Origin: Ramazzottius varieornatus
Lineage: Eukaryota > Tardigrada > Eutardigrada > Parachela > Ramazzottiidae
Direction of reading: 5' to 3'
Length of the DNA: 64,000 nucleotides
Assembly (NCBI GenBank): GCA_001949185.1
Contig: BDGG01000003.1
Coordinates: 5,270,221 to 5,334,220 of the forward strand
The number at the start of each line of letters is the position of its first letter. The stretch's first letter is position 1. The translations under genes and the position numbers were made by a program. The notes beneath the pieces were generated by a model. The model worked only from the letters and a program-made list of their open reading frames with translations. It did not search any database and was not told the DNA's origin. Positions 44,851 to 56,737 of this stretch are shown here, one piece after another.

Positions 44851-47800
44851 ATGACGGACGTGGGACTGCTCTGGAAGACTCGTCTCTTTGGCATCATGGT
44901 TAGAAGTCTCTCAGTCCATCGCTGGCAATTTTTCCACCTCCGCAACATATCTGCCCAAACCTGCAGACATCAATCGACAGCCGCATCACTCCCTTCCCAA
45001 GCCAGAGTCGTTGTATGTGGCGGAGGAGCGATTGGTGTATCCGTAGCATACCAGCTGACTCTGGCAGGATGGAACGACGTGGTCATTCTGGATCAGAACA
45101 GGTACCATCAAGTAACTTCCATGACGAATGTTATGGCAGCGCGGCAAACCAGCTGGACTATATGTTGAAGTGGCGCATTATTTCAGCCAATATAGCTCGA
45201 AGCGTGCGCCACTTGGGAAACCACCTGATTGAGTTTGTCTGTCACGTTCCTGCATGTTGCACCTGCTTATCGAGTGTTTGTTACAGTGTGATTGGGGCTT
45301 CGACATTACTCTCGGCCGGTATCATCCGCCGTCTCGCGCCCAGTTTCCTCCAGACCAAGATAGCCGAGTACTCCAACGAGTGCTTCGACAACCTGGTGAA
45401 GCAGGGATATGATATTGGGTTGCATCGTTCGGGCTCTGTGCATCTGGCCAAGACACCAGATCGACAGATTGATCTGAAGCGTCAGCACTCCATCGCAATG
45501 TAAAGGTTTCTATCCTGCTCTGAGTATCGTGCTTTGAAATTATCCCTTGCGAGGAAAGCGCTAACCAGCCTCTTTCAGAGCAGCTGGATATGAAAGTCAA
45601 CTTCTGACGCCAGAAGATCTCCACAAGAAGTTCCCGTATATTCACACAGCGGATCTGTATGGAGCGCTGTGGGTTCCGATGGATGGCTTCATCGATCCGG
45701 AAGCGACATATAAAGCCGTTCTGAAGATTGCCCAAGAAAAAGGTAAGGTGAATCCCTCTCGTCAACACTGTTTCGATCATACGTAAGCTTGACAAACGAA
45801 TTCAAGATGTTTTTCCAAATGGCGCATATTTCATTGCTGTCGGCTGCAAGTGTGCGCCACTGTGCAAAACTACCATTCCCAGTTCGATTGTTTTCTAAAT
45901 GACGCACTTTGTCAGTGCTGATGACTGAACCGTGCGCCACTTGGGGAAAACGATCTTGTCTGGTTTGCTTGCCGATGTCCTGTCACGATAACTGTTTTTT
46001 TCGTAGGGGTGAGGATCGTAGAAGGATGTCAAGTGACGAATGTTGGACTGGAGAAGCTGTACGTCAAGGACGTCGATACAAGCCTGGGGAAAATCAACTG
46101 CGAATATTTTGTCAACTGCTCGGGACTCGTAGGTGCTCTTTACATGAACCTGCTCCTATTATCCTATATCCCACTATTCTTCATTGGTGGAACTACTAGT
46201 GTAAGCATGAGTCCCTCTTTGACAGTGGGCGAGGGAAGTAGGCAAGCTGAGTTCGAGAAAGATACGGACGCCGCTCCATCCGTGCGAGCATCAGTACCTT
46301 GTCACGCATCCCGTCTTCCCGAAGGAGGACAAAGACTATCCGATCGTTTTCGACTTGGATAATCAAATGTATATGAGAGCGCAGCGACGGGGAGTTTTGT
46401 GTGGTGGCTTCGCCGCAAATACCAAGGTCGCGTTTCCTGTTCAAATACCCAAAGACTTCACCAACAAGACTTTACCGGAAGACTGGGACTCGTTTCGTAA
46501 GTGCATTAGTTCCACTTGAAATCAAGAGAACTTCCGAGGATTCTTTCGGAAGGTTTCAGAATTTCCCGTTCTCTTTTTCAAAGTAGAAATGTAGAATCGG
46601 AGTTCGGCAGACGAACTCACACGATTGTTCTCTCAAGTGACGCACATTCTTTGTGATTTTGGCTGACAGCGTGCGCCACTTGAAAAAATGGTCCTGGCGA
46701 TCCAAACTGAGTTTATAAAATATTTTGCGTCTTTGATTTCTCACCGTTTTTGAATATTGCTGATATTATCGCTTGCATTTTCAGAGGGTCTGCTGGGTAG
46801 TTTGCTCAAAAGGATCCCCAGTGTTCACGGTGCCGAGCCCTTGAAGCTCGTCAACGGACCGGTAGCCTTCACGCCGGATGGCCGGGCCATCGTAGGAGAA
46901 GCACCGGAGGTGAGGAATTACTACATCGCAGCTGGACTCAACTGCAAAGGCACAACAGCGGCCTTGGGCCTCGCCAAGCTGGTCGTGGACAGAATGACCA
47001 CGGGAAAGACCGAGTTCGAGTCGTGGGAACTGGACCCCAGGAGGTTCCTCGACATGCACAATAACAGAGACTATATCAAGTCCCGGATAAGAGAAACTTC
47101 ACGTAAAGATGACAGATTTAAGCTTGGCGGGCAAACTCGAAAAGATTGTTTTTTCAAGCGGCGCACCTTTGCATTGTTTTTGGCTTTATGCGTGCGCCAG
47201 TTGGGAAAAACGATCTTGTCGAATTTGATTGTTTTCCAAAGTGGCGCGCGATCTTAGCGTTGATGGACGACAGCGCGCGTCACTTGATAGAAACAATTTG
47301 GTCGTGTTTGTCTGTTCTGGCCCGCATTGTTGATTGTTTTATGAAACGTTGTTCGTCGTAGAATGGGTTTTTGGGTTAAATTATCCGTTCCGCGATGAGA
47401 CCTCCCGCAGTGCGAGGAAAGTTCGCACTTCATCGCTGTATTCACCGTTCAAAGCGGCGGGTGCGGTATTCGGTCAGTTCATGGGGTATGAAAGACCGCT
47501 CTTCTTTGTGACTGAACAGATGAACGCCCTACCGGACATGGACTTCTTCCCTTCGACTTTCGGCAAACCTTCGTGGCACTCGGCGGTCGAACAGGAGTAC
47601 AACGCCTGTCGATATAGCACCGGCTTGATAGATTTATCGTCTTTCAGTAAATTCGAAGTCAAGGTACAGTAGCTCGTGTCCTCATTGTGAACAGATTGAT
47701 CTGAGGAAGAGCCTGGCGTCCAAATGTGTTTCAGGGTGAAGGTGCGATGGAATACCTGCAGTACCTCTGCTCGAACGATGTGGATGTCCCTGTCGGGGCT

Positions 47801-49539
47801 ATAGTGCACACTGGGATGCATAATGAGCGCGGAGGATACGAAAACGATTGTACAGTAGTTCGCTTGGGCCCCTCCACGTAAGTAAACACAAACCCTCTTT
47901 TTCTGATGGCCACCAGAGAAAACGGGCCAAGATATTTCACCTGCATAAACAAACTTTGGCATGCGTCACGGTGCGAAAGCATCCAGGTACGCGAGGCAAA
48001 GAGGAGACAGTGGTTGCTTCCGCCTCAAGTACCGGCATACCCGATCACTGCAGCAAATAGGTGTTGCGAGTGTATGCAGGTGCTAGATGGCTCTAACCTT
48101 TGATTATTGTCGTTTTCATATATAAATTTGCTTCGTGCAGGTTCCTCCTGGTGGCGCCGACGATTCAACAGACACGATGCAAGAAATGGTTGATCCGTCA
48201 GCGACCAGCCAACAGCAACGTGGTTATCGACGATGTGACTAGTGCTTACACAGTCATCAACATTATCGGTCCACTGGCTCGCGACCTGATGAGTCACTTT
48301 CATGACATGTCCCCAGCCGCCTTCCCCTTCTTCACTTGCCAGACCATCAATGTGGTCAACGCCAGTAACATCCTGGCCATGAACGTCACCCACACGGGCG
48401 AGATGGGTTGGGTCTTGTATATCCCCAACGAATACGCCCTGTACGTCTACGAACAGTTACTCAAGTTCGGCAAAGACTACAACCTGACACTGGCAGGACA
48501 TTTCGCCATGAGAACACTGAGGATAGAAAGGTTCTACGCGTTTTGGGGACAGGATATTGACAGTACGACCACACCTTACGAATGCGGCAGAGCCTTCCGA
48601 GTCAAATTCGAGGTAGGTTTTCAAAGTGGCGCATGTTTCCATTGTTATCGGCTAGGAGAGTGCGGCACTTGAAATAAACGATCTTGTAAGTAGCGCACTT
48701 TTCTGCTGTTTTTGGCTGGGTGCGTGCGCCACTTGGCCGAAGCGAGCTTGTAACTCTCGTTTGCCGCATGCTGAACGTTCGGTTGATTGTTGGTGGTCTT
48801 CTTGCAGAAGGGAGATTTCATAGGAAGGAAGGCCCTGCTTGAGCAGCAGACGGCTGGCGTGACTCGGTCATATGTCCAGCTCCTCCTAGACGAGCATGAC
48901 ATGAACAATGATCCGTGGCCGTGGGGTGGAGAACCCATCTACTGTAACGATAGATTTGCCGGGAAGACTACCACGACAGGCTACGGGTATACGCTGAACA
49001 AGCAAATCTGTCTGGGTACTGTCAAGAATATTGACCCTGTAAGTTCTCCCTTTTTTCTCTCGTTTGTATAGGATACTAGATCAAAATTCGGCGGATGAAT
49101 TCAACCAAATCGTTCTCCCAAGTGGCGCACGCTTTCACTCTGGTTGCATGACCGAGACCGTGCGCCACTTAAGAGCGTGATGGTGTAAGTGGCGCATGTT
49201 TCCATCACGATTAGCTGGTAACGTGCGCCACTTGGCCAACAGTCTGGTTCAAGTCATTTGCCCACGTCCTAGGACTCAGGTATTGTGAGGTTTAGAAAGA
49301 TGGTCTTGTGGTGGTAGGCGACGAAAGAAGAACTGAGGATAACGCCGGAATGGATACAGTCTTCCAGGTTTGAGGTGGAGATTGCCGGGAAGAGGTTCCC
49401 AGCCAAAGTCAACGTGCGATCGCCGAGACTGCCGGCGGTGGTTCCTTTCGAACACCCTGAAGTAGCCAAGTATGCGACGACCCAAGATGACCAAGCGGGT
49501 GTCAAGAAGTTCGTAACAAAAATGGCGGGCGAAATGTGA
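44851..49539 (+). CDS. PDPR: PDPR, regulatory subunit of pyruvate dehydrogenase phosphatase, 11 exons
   Basis: Exons 44851-45101, 45287-45499, 45579-45742, 46007-46128, 46226-46496, 46785-47102, 47362-47663, 47735-47877, 48141-48612, 48808-49038 and 49318-49539 join in phase to about 902 aa (human 879). PDPR is an FAD-containing mitochondrial matrix protein that lowers PDP catalytic-subunit activity, so it tunes the pyruvate dehydrogenase complex. Shown by a basic N terminus (second Met at 44896 may be the start), the dinucleotide motif VVVCGGGAIGVSVAYQL, NCSGLWAREVGKL..PLHPCEHQYLV, a DAO-domain C-terminal part, then a glycine-cleavage-T-like half: YLQYLCSNDVDVPVGAIVHT, YENDCTVVRL, RIERFYAFWGQDI, DPWPWGGEPIY. 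Sarcosine dehydrogenase is the main alternative, but these last motifs are PDPR-type. Six of ten introns carry hairpins. Confidence 0.92.
45168..45214. repeat. GCGCAC hairpin in PDPR intron 1
   Basis: Single unit followed by gggaaaccacctgattgagt, a diverged outer flank. Confidence 0.8.
45817..45942. repeat. GCGCAC hairpin doublet in PDPR intron 3
   Basis: Units 45817-45861 and 45897-45942, 80 bp apart, closed by gggaaaacgatcttgtctgg. Confidence 0.85.
46635..46681. repeat. GCGCAC hairpin in PDPR intron 5
   Basis: Single unit. Confidence 0.8.
47156..47285. repeat. GCGCAC hairpin doublet in PDPR intron 6
   Basis: Units 47156-47202 and 47239-47285, 83 bp apart; linker gggaaaaacgatcttgtcga is near consensus. 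Confidence 0.85.
48624..48735. repeat. GCGCAC hairpin doublet in PDPR intron 9
   Basis: Units 48624-48670 and 48688-48735, 64-bp spacing class. Confidence 0.8.
49120..49233. repeat. GCGCAC hairpin doublet in PDPR intron 10
   Basis: Units 49120-49170 and 49187-49233, 67-bp spacing class. Confidence 0.8.
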
Positions 49540-51785
49540 AGTGATGCAAATTTGATAGTACGATAAGACGGCAGCCTGATATTTATTTTAATTTTTAAAG
49601 GATGCTCTTACGTTGTTGATATGCGTTGCTGTGTTGTACGGCTGTAGATTTTCGTCAAAGCATTGTGAAGAGGATTTTATCATGACGGTTTATTGTCTGT
49701 TTTGTGGATTGTACAGTTCGACGGCAGTGTCGTAAAATACAGCCGTGATATCATTCACCTGAGTGGGAAGGTGAATTTACAAGCTCGAAAGAAGAGCGAT
49801 GAAAAGCGAAAGTCACATTCAGAGTCAAGTCTTTGTCCACGCAATTTGCTCCAGTTTTTGCAAAGAGAATCGTTTGTGTGAGTGACGAGCGATAGATGAA
49901 CCAATGTGGGGTGTTTTCCATCAAGAACGATAGACTGCCATCAAACGGAAGCTTCTCGTTTCGCATGGAATTGAAACGATAGTCTGAAGAGTACCGTGTT
50001 GATCCAGATGACGGAGCTTTTTTGCTAGCTTGGCCGTGCGTTGCATCGTGCATGGCATTGCAGAAATGAGCGATTGCCTCATATCGTTAACGGTCCATAG
50101 CTAGCGACTGCCGCTGCTGCGCGTGTAAAACAATGGCCAGCCTTGTGCAGACCTTATGGCGACGTACCGGAAGTAAATGAGGCATGAAGACGAGCGCGCC
50201 GTTGTTACACACGGGACAAAAACGGCACCTCGTCAAGTGTAATGCACACATAAAACCACGCTCCACTGAACCAGCTCTTTACCTCCGACCAAAGTAGCGC
50301 AGTGTTCCAAAGAAGACAATTAGGAGGAAAGGGGACAAATTGCTTCTAGATTGACATTACGTAATCTCCATCTCCATGCGCCACTTCATCGAATCACTGC
50401 GCTACAGTACCCCAACATTTAATAAGCAGGATAAACAACATAGGCCGGCAAAAAAAGTCGTCCTGATCGTTTTCCCAAGTGGCGCACGCTGTCCATGTTG
50501 GTCGCCGGAAACGTACGCCACTTCGGCAAACAATCGAACTCGACAAGATTGTTCTCCCAACTGGCGCACGCTTCCGGCCGATATCACTCGAAACGGGCGC
50601 CACTTAAGAATAAAATCTAGTTGGGTTCATATGCCGAGCTGCCGGTTACTCTTCAGCATGATATCTTTCTGTCCATTTCTGCTCTGACTATTGTGGAGAA
50701 TATTTGGGTGACTTCGGCTAATTTTGAGCTCAACGGGAATTGCGAAGATAGAGCGGGATATTCCGAATTTCACTCAGGATACTGTGAAAATTAATCTCGA
50801 CTTTGACGTCGGCGTGGCGTGGCTATGGATAAGATACAGCGCCAATAAAATACCCATCGTAAAAATGAAATGGTAAATCAGACAATAAAGTTTGAGTATC
50901 GAATCGAAGTCGCATGTTCATTGTTTGGTTTAGAAGACATCGAGAAAATTCCTCACAGGTGCCTCCGCAAATGTTAACAGCTTTGCTCCGATCGCCAAAA
51001 ACCAAGACAGCGAGCTTGGCTGAGGCGAGAACGAAATTTCGGGTGGGCAGCCGATTAGTGATAATAATAATCATGTCCATCTCCATAAAACTCCATTCTT
51101 GACCGAAGAATAGAATCGTTGGTGGGAGACGACGGATATTGATATCGGTGCACTGTTACAGCGGAACGTGATGCAGATGCAGTGAAGCGCGAGGTGTTCC
51201 GAACGTGTGGGTAATTAGGGCAGGAGGTGGAGATTGACTGACGGAGACGCCGACCGCCGGCCATTTCGTCATTCCACGGCTTATTAGCCAACAGTGCGCA
51301 CTTTCTCTCGTATTATCCACCGAAGAACAGTCCGTTATGTCATCTCATGCAAAACAGCTTGACTTTGTGGTCCAGCGACAGTACTAATTATATACCTGTG
51401 TAATTAGTGCTTTGGTTTGTTAGTCTAACGTTGAACAAAGCGTGCGAAAACTTGGCGAGATTTTCACGTCCGATCTTCAACACGCTGTCTTCCGTTGGAC
51501 ATCAATTACTAGACCCAAGGACTATCATTAACGAGGACGAAAGTGTCATCTGGAACCTGCATTTGATCCGTGTTGAATTCCGGTGTCGGGATGGGCGCCA
51601 AGACCTCGAGGATCTCGACGACCTTTCGGAGTTCCCCGTCGTGCATGATATGGCTAGTTTCATTCATCATATCTACAACCGTACTAATCCAGGTATTTTA
51701 TCCTTTTTATTTATGATAGTGTCTTCGGATTTGGTTTAGAGTATGTTTGAGGAATGTCTGCGACAGGTTTTGGGATATTGTGTAG
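49540..51785. other. Spacer between PDPR and the ZP gene; possible upstream ZP exon
   Basis: One hairpin doublet (50477-50605). A frame at 51422-51692, between gtttgttag and gtattt, reads an acidic segment (LEDLDDLSEFPVVHDM) and may be an upstream exon of the ZP gene. Its phase does not fit the best acceptor at 51785, so it is not joined. No signal peptide exon was found. Confidence 0.35.
50477..50605. repeat. GCGCAC hairpin doublet, intergenic
   Basis: Units 50477-50523 and 50559-50605, 82 bp apart, linker aatcgaactcgacaagattg. Confidence 0.85.
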
Positions 51786-53542
51786 GGTTGTTGTGGCGCG
51801 GAGAACAAACAAGTGGCGACGCCTGGTGGAAGTACGAAGCTGGTCAACTTGGATGCCAAATGTGGGACAGAGGCCATCAATGTCAAGCTGAAGTTCGACA
51901 AACCGTTCAATGGAATAATCTACTCTAAAGGAGCTTTCTATACGCCGGAATGTGTCTACGTCCTTCCGGGTACAGGGGAGATGGACTACGCCTTCGATAT
52001 CCCCATTAGCAAGTGCGAGACGACAGAGATCAAGCCGACGAGTGAGTCGAGGAATGGCGAACACTCTTTCGAGAATACCATCGTCATGCAGGTGACATGC
52101 TTTTTCCCCTGCAAAAAACTGCATGTTTTTCTACCCATATGAAATTTATCATGTGGTAATTAAATCCTTTGTAGAACGACGCACACTTTCAAGATATGTT
52201 CGACGTGGTGCGGAAGATCAAGTGCTCCACTGCGTCCAAGTATGAACGGGTCGTGGACTTCACCCCGTTAAATGTGAGTCGTCCATGCACAGATGCTTGT
52301 TTCAACTTGAATACTTTTTTTTTGAGATTCCTCACTCGACGGCGCTTTTCATCTCGTTCAGGTGAATATGAGAGATGTGGTTACAGCTGCATTCACCGGA
52401 GACGACGTCAAAGTCAGCATCGATATTCAGAATGGCCACGGACCGTTTGCGCCGAGCATCAATCAAGGTTTTGTCCAGGTGCGTGTGATCCGACTTCAAC
52501 TGCGAAGCCGGCAGACAAATTGCTTGAAATCCTTGTGTCAAGTGGCGAACGCTTTCAGCCAGTAACAATGGAAACATGCGCCACTTGAGATTCCATCTCC
52601 AAGTGGCGCACGCCTTTAATGCTGTTGGCTGCGTGCGTGCGCCATCCATCTGTAAGAGCAATCCTGTACGCGGTGCATGTTTTGCACAGCCTTTGGTTTT
52701 ATGAATCATTACGTTCGCGGCTTTTTCGGATAGGTATGGCTAGTTAAGACCATGGTTTTCTTCAGATTGGGGATACGCTTACGCTCATCGTTTACATGAC
52801 ATCCGGTCAAAGCGTCACTTGGGACCTCCAGATCCGCGAGTGCGTCGCTCTCGACAGCAAAGAGCGCGTTTCCCTTCAGCTTCAAGACAAGAGTGGCTGT
52901 GTCACCAAGCCAAAGATCCTCTCTAACTTTGTCACCACCCAAGACCGCAAAAACCCCAACATGCTGGTGGCCTATTCGTACCTCAAAGCCTTCCGCTTCC
53001 CCGACGACATGCAAGTTCAAATCCGCTGTGTCGTCGCAGTCTGCCGCGACGAGTGCCGCAAGACCATCTGCAGCGGAGCGGACACCCTCTCTGGTCGCAA
53101 CGCCAGCGAAACCTCCTCTTCTGACGAAGACGAACAAGTATTGACCACCACAGTGGCAAGCGCCACAACAAGGTCAGCCAACGCCTCCCACGGAATCTTC
53201 GGCCAGACTGTCAAGCAACGTGGAGCTTTCGAGCAGCCTTCGGACAAGAGCCAATTCCGCCGGAGACGTCAACTGGATAACGCAGCAGCGGGAACCTTGC
53301 CACTGCGACATGTCTTCAACGTCATCTCGCCGGAAGACATTCAGAACCTGAGGAACTCCTCGGTGGTCTTTGTCGACTCGACCATCCCGGCCAACAGCGT
53401 CTGTGTCAACCAGGCCATGCTAACCTTGTTACTGTGTTTCCTAATGGCTGTGGTACTGGCAGTCTCTGTCGCGCTGACACTCATGTGTTTGAGGAACAAG
53501 GCACTGCGAAGATCAAAACTAATTGAAATGTATCCTCAGTAA
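51786..53542 (+). CDS. Zona pellucida (ZP) domain membrane protein, 5' end unresolved
   Basis: Exons 51786(?)-52091, 52175-52273, 52362-52478 and 52766-53542 give at least 430 aa. ZP domains polymerise extracellular matrices such as cuticle or apical matrix. ZP-N begins with LVNLDAKCGTEAINVKLKF and PFNGIIYSKGAFYTPECVYV, ENTIVMQ and IKCSTASKYERVVDF. ZP-C includes IGDTLTLIVYMTSG, WDLQIRECVALDS and IRCVVAVCRDECRKTIC. A dibasic RRRR at the end of a Ser/Thr-rich tail fits the consensus furin cleavage site of ZP proteins. A single TM helix (AMLTLLLCFLMAVVLAVSVA) and short basic cytoplasmic tail follow. The first exon start is uncertain, and exons encoding a signal peptide must lie upstream. The intron at 52479-52765 holds a hairpin doublet, the last one in the window. 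Confidence 0.85.
52540..52645. repeat. GCGCAC hairpin doublet in ZP intron, last in window
   Basis: Units 52540-52586 and 52601-52645, 61-bp spacing class. Confidence 0.8.
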
Positions 53543-53671
53543 ACCGAAATCGACGATAATTCGTATTGCGCATCGCCTTTCATCTTCCTTTCTGTGTTCC
53601 CAATTAATTCAGAAACCTCTTTTCATACGCATCACATCGATATGAATTTTTGGTCGACAAGTGAATTAAGA

Positions 53672-54031
53672 CAACTGACAAGTGAATTAAGGCAATATCG
53701 CCGCCTCTGACCCACAAACTAGGATCATTGGTGGATAGGGGAGAGGATCCTTCATTGTCTGAGCCAATAACCTAGAACCCTTGGCGTTCTGGGAATAACC
53801 TACAGGACACGGAAGTGACGAAAGTTTAGTCGCTTTATGATGGACTTAATGACTGACTGCGCTGATTCGGCTATATTTTTGTCACTTCCGTGTCCTGTAG
53901 TTTATTCAAGGAACGACAGTGAGTCTAGGTTATTAGCTGACAATGAAGGAAACTCTACAGTAATCTCTCCACCAGTGATCCTAGTTTGTGGGTTAGAGGC
54001 GGCGATATTGCCTTAGTTCACTTGTCAGTTG
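53672..54031. mobile_element. 360-bp foldback element with about 150-bp arms
   Basis: Left arm 53672-53826 (CAACTGACAAGTGAATTAAG, CAATATCGCCGCCTCT, CCCACAAACTAGGATCA, CTACAGGACACGGAAGTGAC) is the diverged reverse complement of 53877-54031. About 50 bp lie between the arms. No coding capacity. It sits in the spacer between convergent ZP and glycosyltransferase genes. Confidence 0.85.
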
Positions 54032-54268
54032 ATCAGACACCATAATTGCGCTTGCACCAAAAAGTCACCAAATAACCATCAAACAGAACCCAGATGTGGC
54101 CCAAAACTTGTCTGGACGGATTCAAGGCTGGAGACGCTCTCCGAAGAGGACTTAGGCTTGTTCCATAGCCCACTGAATTCTCTACGGACAGGCATGAACA
54201 CCCTCATACGGACACTTGAGCGCGAAAACGAAAAAGGTGTCTTCTGAACAATTCAGAACGATGAAATG

Positions 54269-55297
54269 CTAGAGAGTCTCGTTTTTTTCGTCCTTCACTA
54301 TCCAGCGGAACAAATCTCCGGCCGAAGAGTTCATGTTCATCAGGTTGGCTTTGTTGAATTTTCTGTCATGGAAGTAAGTATGGAAGGCCGGCCTGTACGA
54401 CCAGCCTCCCGTAGTTCTGCCAAGCATGAAGGACGATATGTTGGCCCAGGGCGGATTATTGCACACGTTATCAACCAAAGTGGCTGTCTGAGGATTGCCT
54501 TTTAATATCTCCATTGCTTTGATGCCAATGTTGTATACCCACCTGTCTGGTCTGTAGTCGACATCGAAAGATAGTTTTCTGACGAGCGCCGGATACTGCG
54601 CCTTTTCCTTGTGCAAACATCCGAAAAAACCCGCGTTCACTTTGTAACCTTCTTTATCGTACGGACTTTCAGCGCAAATAATGCATGGCGCAGTGTTCAA
54701 AAGGCGTCTCACTTCCGTCCCGTTGATGATGTAAACATCAAAGTCCAGCGTTAGTCCGCCATACTGGCGTAGAACCGAAAGCTTGGCCATGTCGGCCTCG
54801 TGATGGAGCCAACGTATTCGCCGACCCTGCATAACAAACCTTCGGGGAAAATACTTGAGATGTATACCGGTCCAGTTGGTCACTAGTTCACTACAGGAAT
54901 CCAGAGGCCAGTAGTCTATCACATTTGTGTGGATCATAACCTGGTCGGGTTTCAAGTTCTTCAGGACGGATCTCAGGCTGAGGCAGTCCAGATAGGACAA
55001 GTCATCATCTCTTGTTGGGCTCTGCGTGCGATAAAGTTTGAAATAATGGACCAGCAACTGAGTGTCACTGGTTGCAGCGGCTGTATCAAAGGTACTGTTG
55101 CTCGATGAGATGTTCTCGCCCATCGGTTTCTCACTAGGTATCGTTCTGTTGTACAGTTGGAGTACAAAACGCGGAATAGTTGAAAAATGGATGAAAGATA
55201 TGGGCACAGCAGCAGAGAAAAATATCACTAGTAGAAGTGCACCGACATAGCACCGAAGTGTCCTGGGACTGAACGACTGAGAATCCTGGATAGCCAT
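54269..55297 (-). CDS. Single-exon type II membrane glycosyltransferase with DXD motif
   Basis: An uninterrupted 342-aa frame with an ATG start. A cytoplasmic tail of about 15 residues precedes a TM anchor (CYVGALLLVIFFSAAVPISF), then a luminal domain with NXT/NXS sites. HHEADMAKLSVLRQYGGLTL followed by DFD (185-187) is the hallmark of the Gly_transf_sug family (DXD-containing alpha-glycosyltransferases such as A4GALT and OCH1-like enzymes), which use a nucleotide sugar and Mn2+ in the Golgi. The substrate is not evident. It is the only intronless gene among intron-rich neighbours, so a retrocopy or lineage-specific single-exon family is likely. Confidence 0.82.
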   Translation of the reverse strand: MAIQDSQSFSPRTLRCYVGALLLVIFFSAAVPISFIHFSTIPRFVLQLYNRTIPSEKPMGENISSSNSTFDTAAATSDTQLLVHYFKLYRTQSPTRDDDLSYLDCLSLRSVLKNLKPDQVMIHTNVIDYWPLDSCSELVTNWTGIHLKYFPRRFVMQGRRIRWLHHEADMAKLSVLRQYGGLTLDFDVYIINGTEVRRLLNTAPCIICAESPYDKEGYKVNAGFFGCLHKEKAQYPALVRKLSFDVDYRPDRWVYNIGIKAMEILKGNPQTATLVDNVCNNPPWANISSFMLGRTTGGWSYRPAFHTYFHDRKFNKANLMNMNSSAGDLFRWIVKDEKNETL

Positions 55298-56737
55298 CCA
55301 GCTTTATCGACAGAACATTCAGATTCTTCCTGTCGGTCATAGACGGTAGAACGGAAAAGATGCAGTACGTAATGATAATATCGGTATGAATATGATCGGT
55401 GTCACAGCTATGCTACGGGGTTCAACATTAATGGAATACGCTAATATCTACGTGACGTCTACTAGTATCTACTAGTATCTACTCGGGTGATATCTACTGG
55501 AAGTCTTATACTAACTTTGGTGCTGTAAGCATACTGCAGCTACACTAGGTTGCACAATGGTAAGATAAGGGACATGTGGACATAACCAGAGAAAAGAGAC
55601 TAACATTCGGATGCCGCACAGGCCGCGAGGCGCGACTCCAAAAGTTCAGTCGTTGTGTCGAACCAGGAGGTTAACAACAGAGTTCATTTACCGTAAAGTT
55701 ATTCAGCCGTATAGCACGGTAATATCGGAAGTGTGGAAACATGGTGTCATACCTGATTGGGGTAACGGCGGGAGAAGAGCGACTCGCCCACCGAGCTGCC
55801 GTTATCTCTTTGTACTACTTGTATTGCGAGAGCTCCGCCGAAAAGGCTGCCCTTCATTTGAGCACAGTTTCGCTCGAGCTTCCTCTGATGAGTTTGCAAT
55901 TCAGAGTCCCCTTGGGTATTGCCACATAAACTGGCGTCCTCCCAGAATACTGTACATATGGTACTGCAGTTCTGCATGCAAAATTGCTTCTGTAACGGTC
56001 ACGTGCTCGCCACAAGCTTTTCCGGGTTGTGTTACATATGGAGTATACTCAAGGGGACTCTGAATCGCAAACTCACCAGAGAAAGGTCGAGCTCCAGACA
56101 GCACGATCCTTTTTTCAGGATGATTCCCTGTTTGTTTTTCTGATTTTTCCAAATTTTTTAGTTTTTGCTGAGTAATAGCTTTGTGTCTGATCAATCAAAT
56201 TCGTACGAATCAACTCGCGAAATCATACTTTCGGCTTCCTTCTGGTAACTGCACTGATCAATTTCGTGGGATCATCCGTTCTGCCTCTGCCAGATCTCCT
56301 GCATCTCTTCACGTTTCCCCACCATCAGAGCTGTCCATCCTACAATTCTTATAGTGTCGAGAACCACATAAGTCTACCAGGTACGTTTTGTACCCTATGG
56401 TGCTGTGGTCAGTTGGCTGCCGTGTGCAGTGTTTTAGGTGGATTCGTCTCAACCGGATGTTGTTTTCCGAATAACCGATCAACAATCAGCCGAAAGAACT
56501 CACGCTGAACGGCAGAACGCAAAACAATTTTCTGTTTTCCTCCATCAGCTTCCTCCTCTTGCTCAAGCCGTCTACTCCACTTTGGGCCATATTGGAACAA
56601 CTCCGGGGGATAGGCACGCTTGCCCCCGGATGTCTGTAGGTTGTTTCCACATCGTAAAAGTGGAGATAAACTCGTATAGAGCGGTTTTTTTGGCCTGAGT
56701 TCTCTTTCAGGATGTCACGCTGACCCTGACCAGAAAG
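55298..56737. other. Spacer with a small foldback, no gene
   Basis: Contains a short array of TCTACTAGTA words at about 55457-55500 and the foldback at 55870-56096. No coding exon is supported. Confidence 0.35.
55870..56096. mobile_element. 227-bp foldback element
   Basis: About 48-bp arms: left CTCTGATGAGTTTGCAATTC, AGAGTCCCCTTGGGTAT; right, reversed, CTCTGGTGAGTTTGCGATTC, AGAGTCCCCTTGAGTAT. No coding capacity. Confidence 0.7.

Noticed and set aside
1478-49317. Hairpin elements as introners (elements that create introns)
   Set aside because: The hairpins lie inside introns, tens of bases from both splice sites, and introns without them exist in the same genes. Insertion into existing introns is simpler.
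44851-49539. Sarcosine or dimethylglycine dehydrogenase
   Set aside because: Architecture is shared, but the CEHQYLV, NDVDVPVGAIVHTGM, YAFWGQDI and DPWPWGGEPIY segments follow PDPR.
17-52645. Hairpin family as a CRISPR array
   Set aside because: Units are palindromic, diverged and scattered across an animal genome; there is no regular repeat-spacer array or cas gene.
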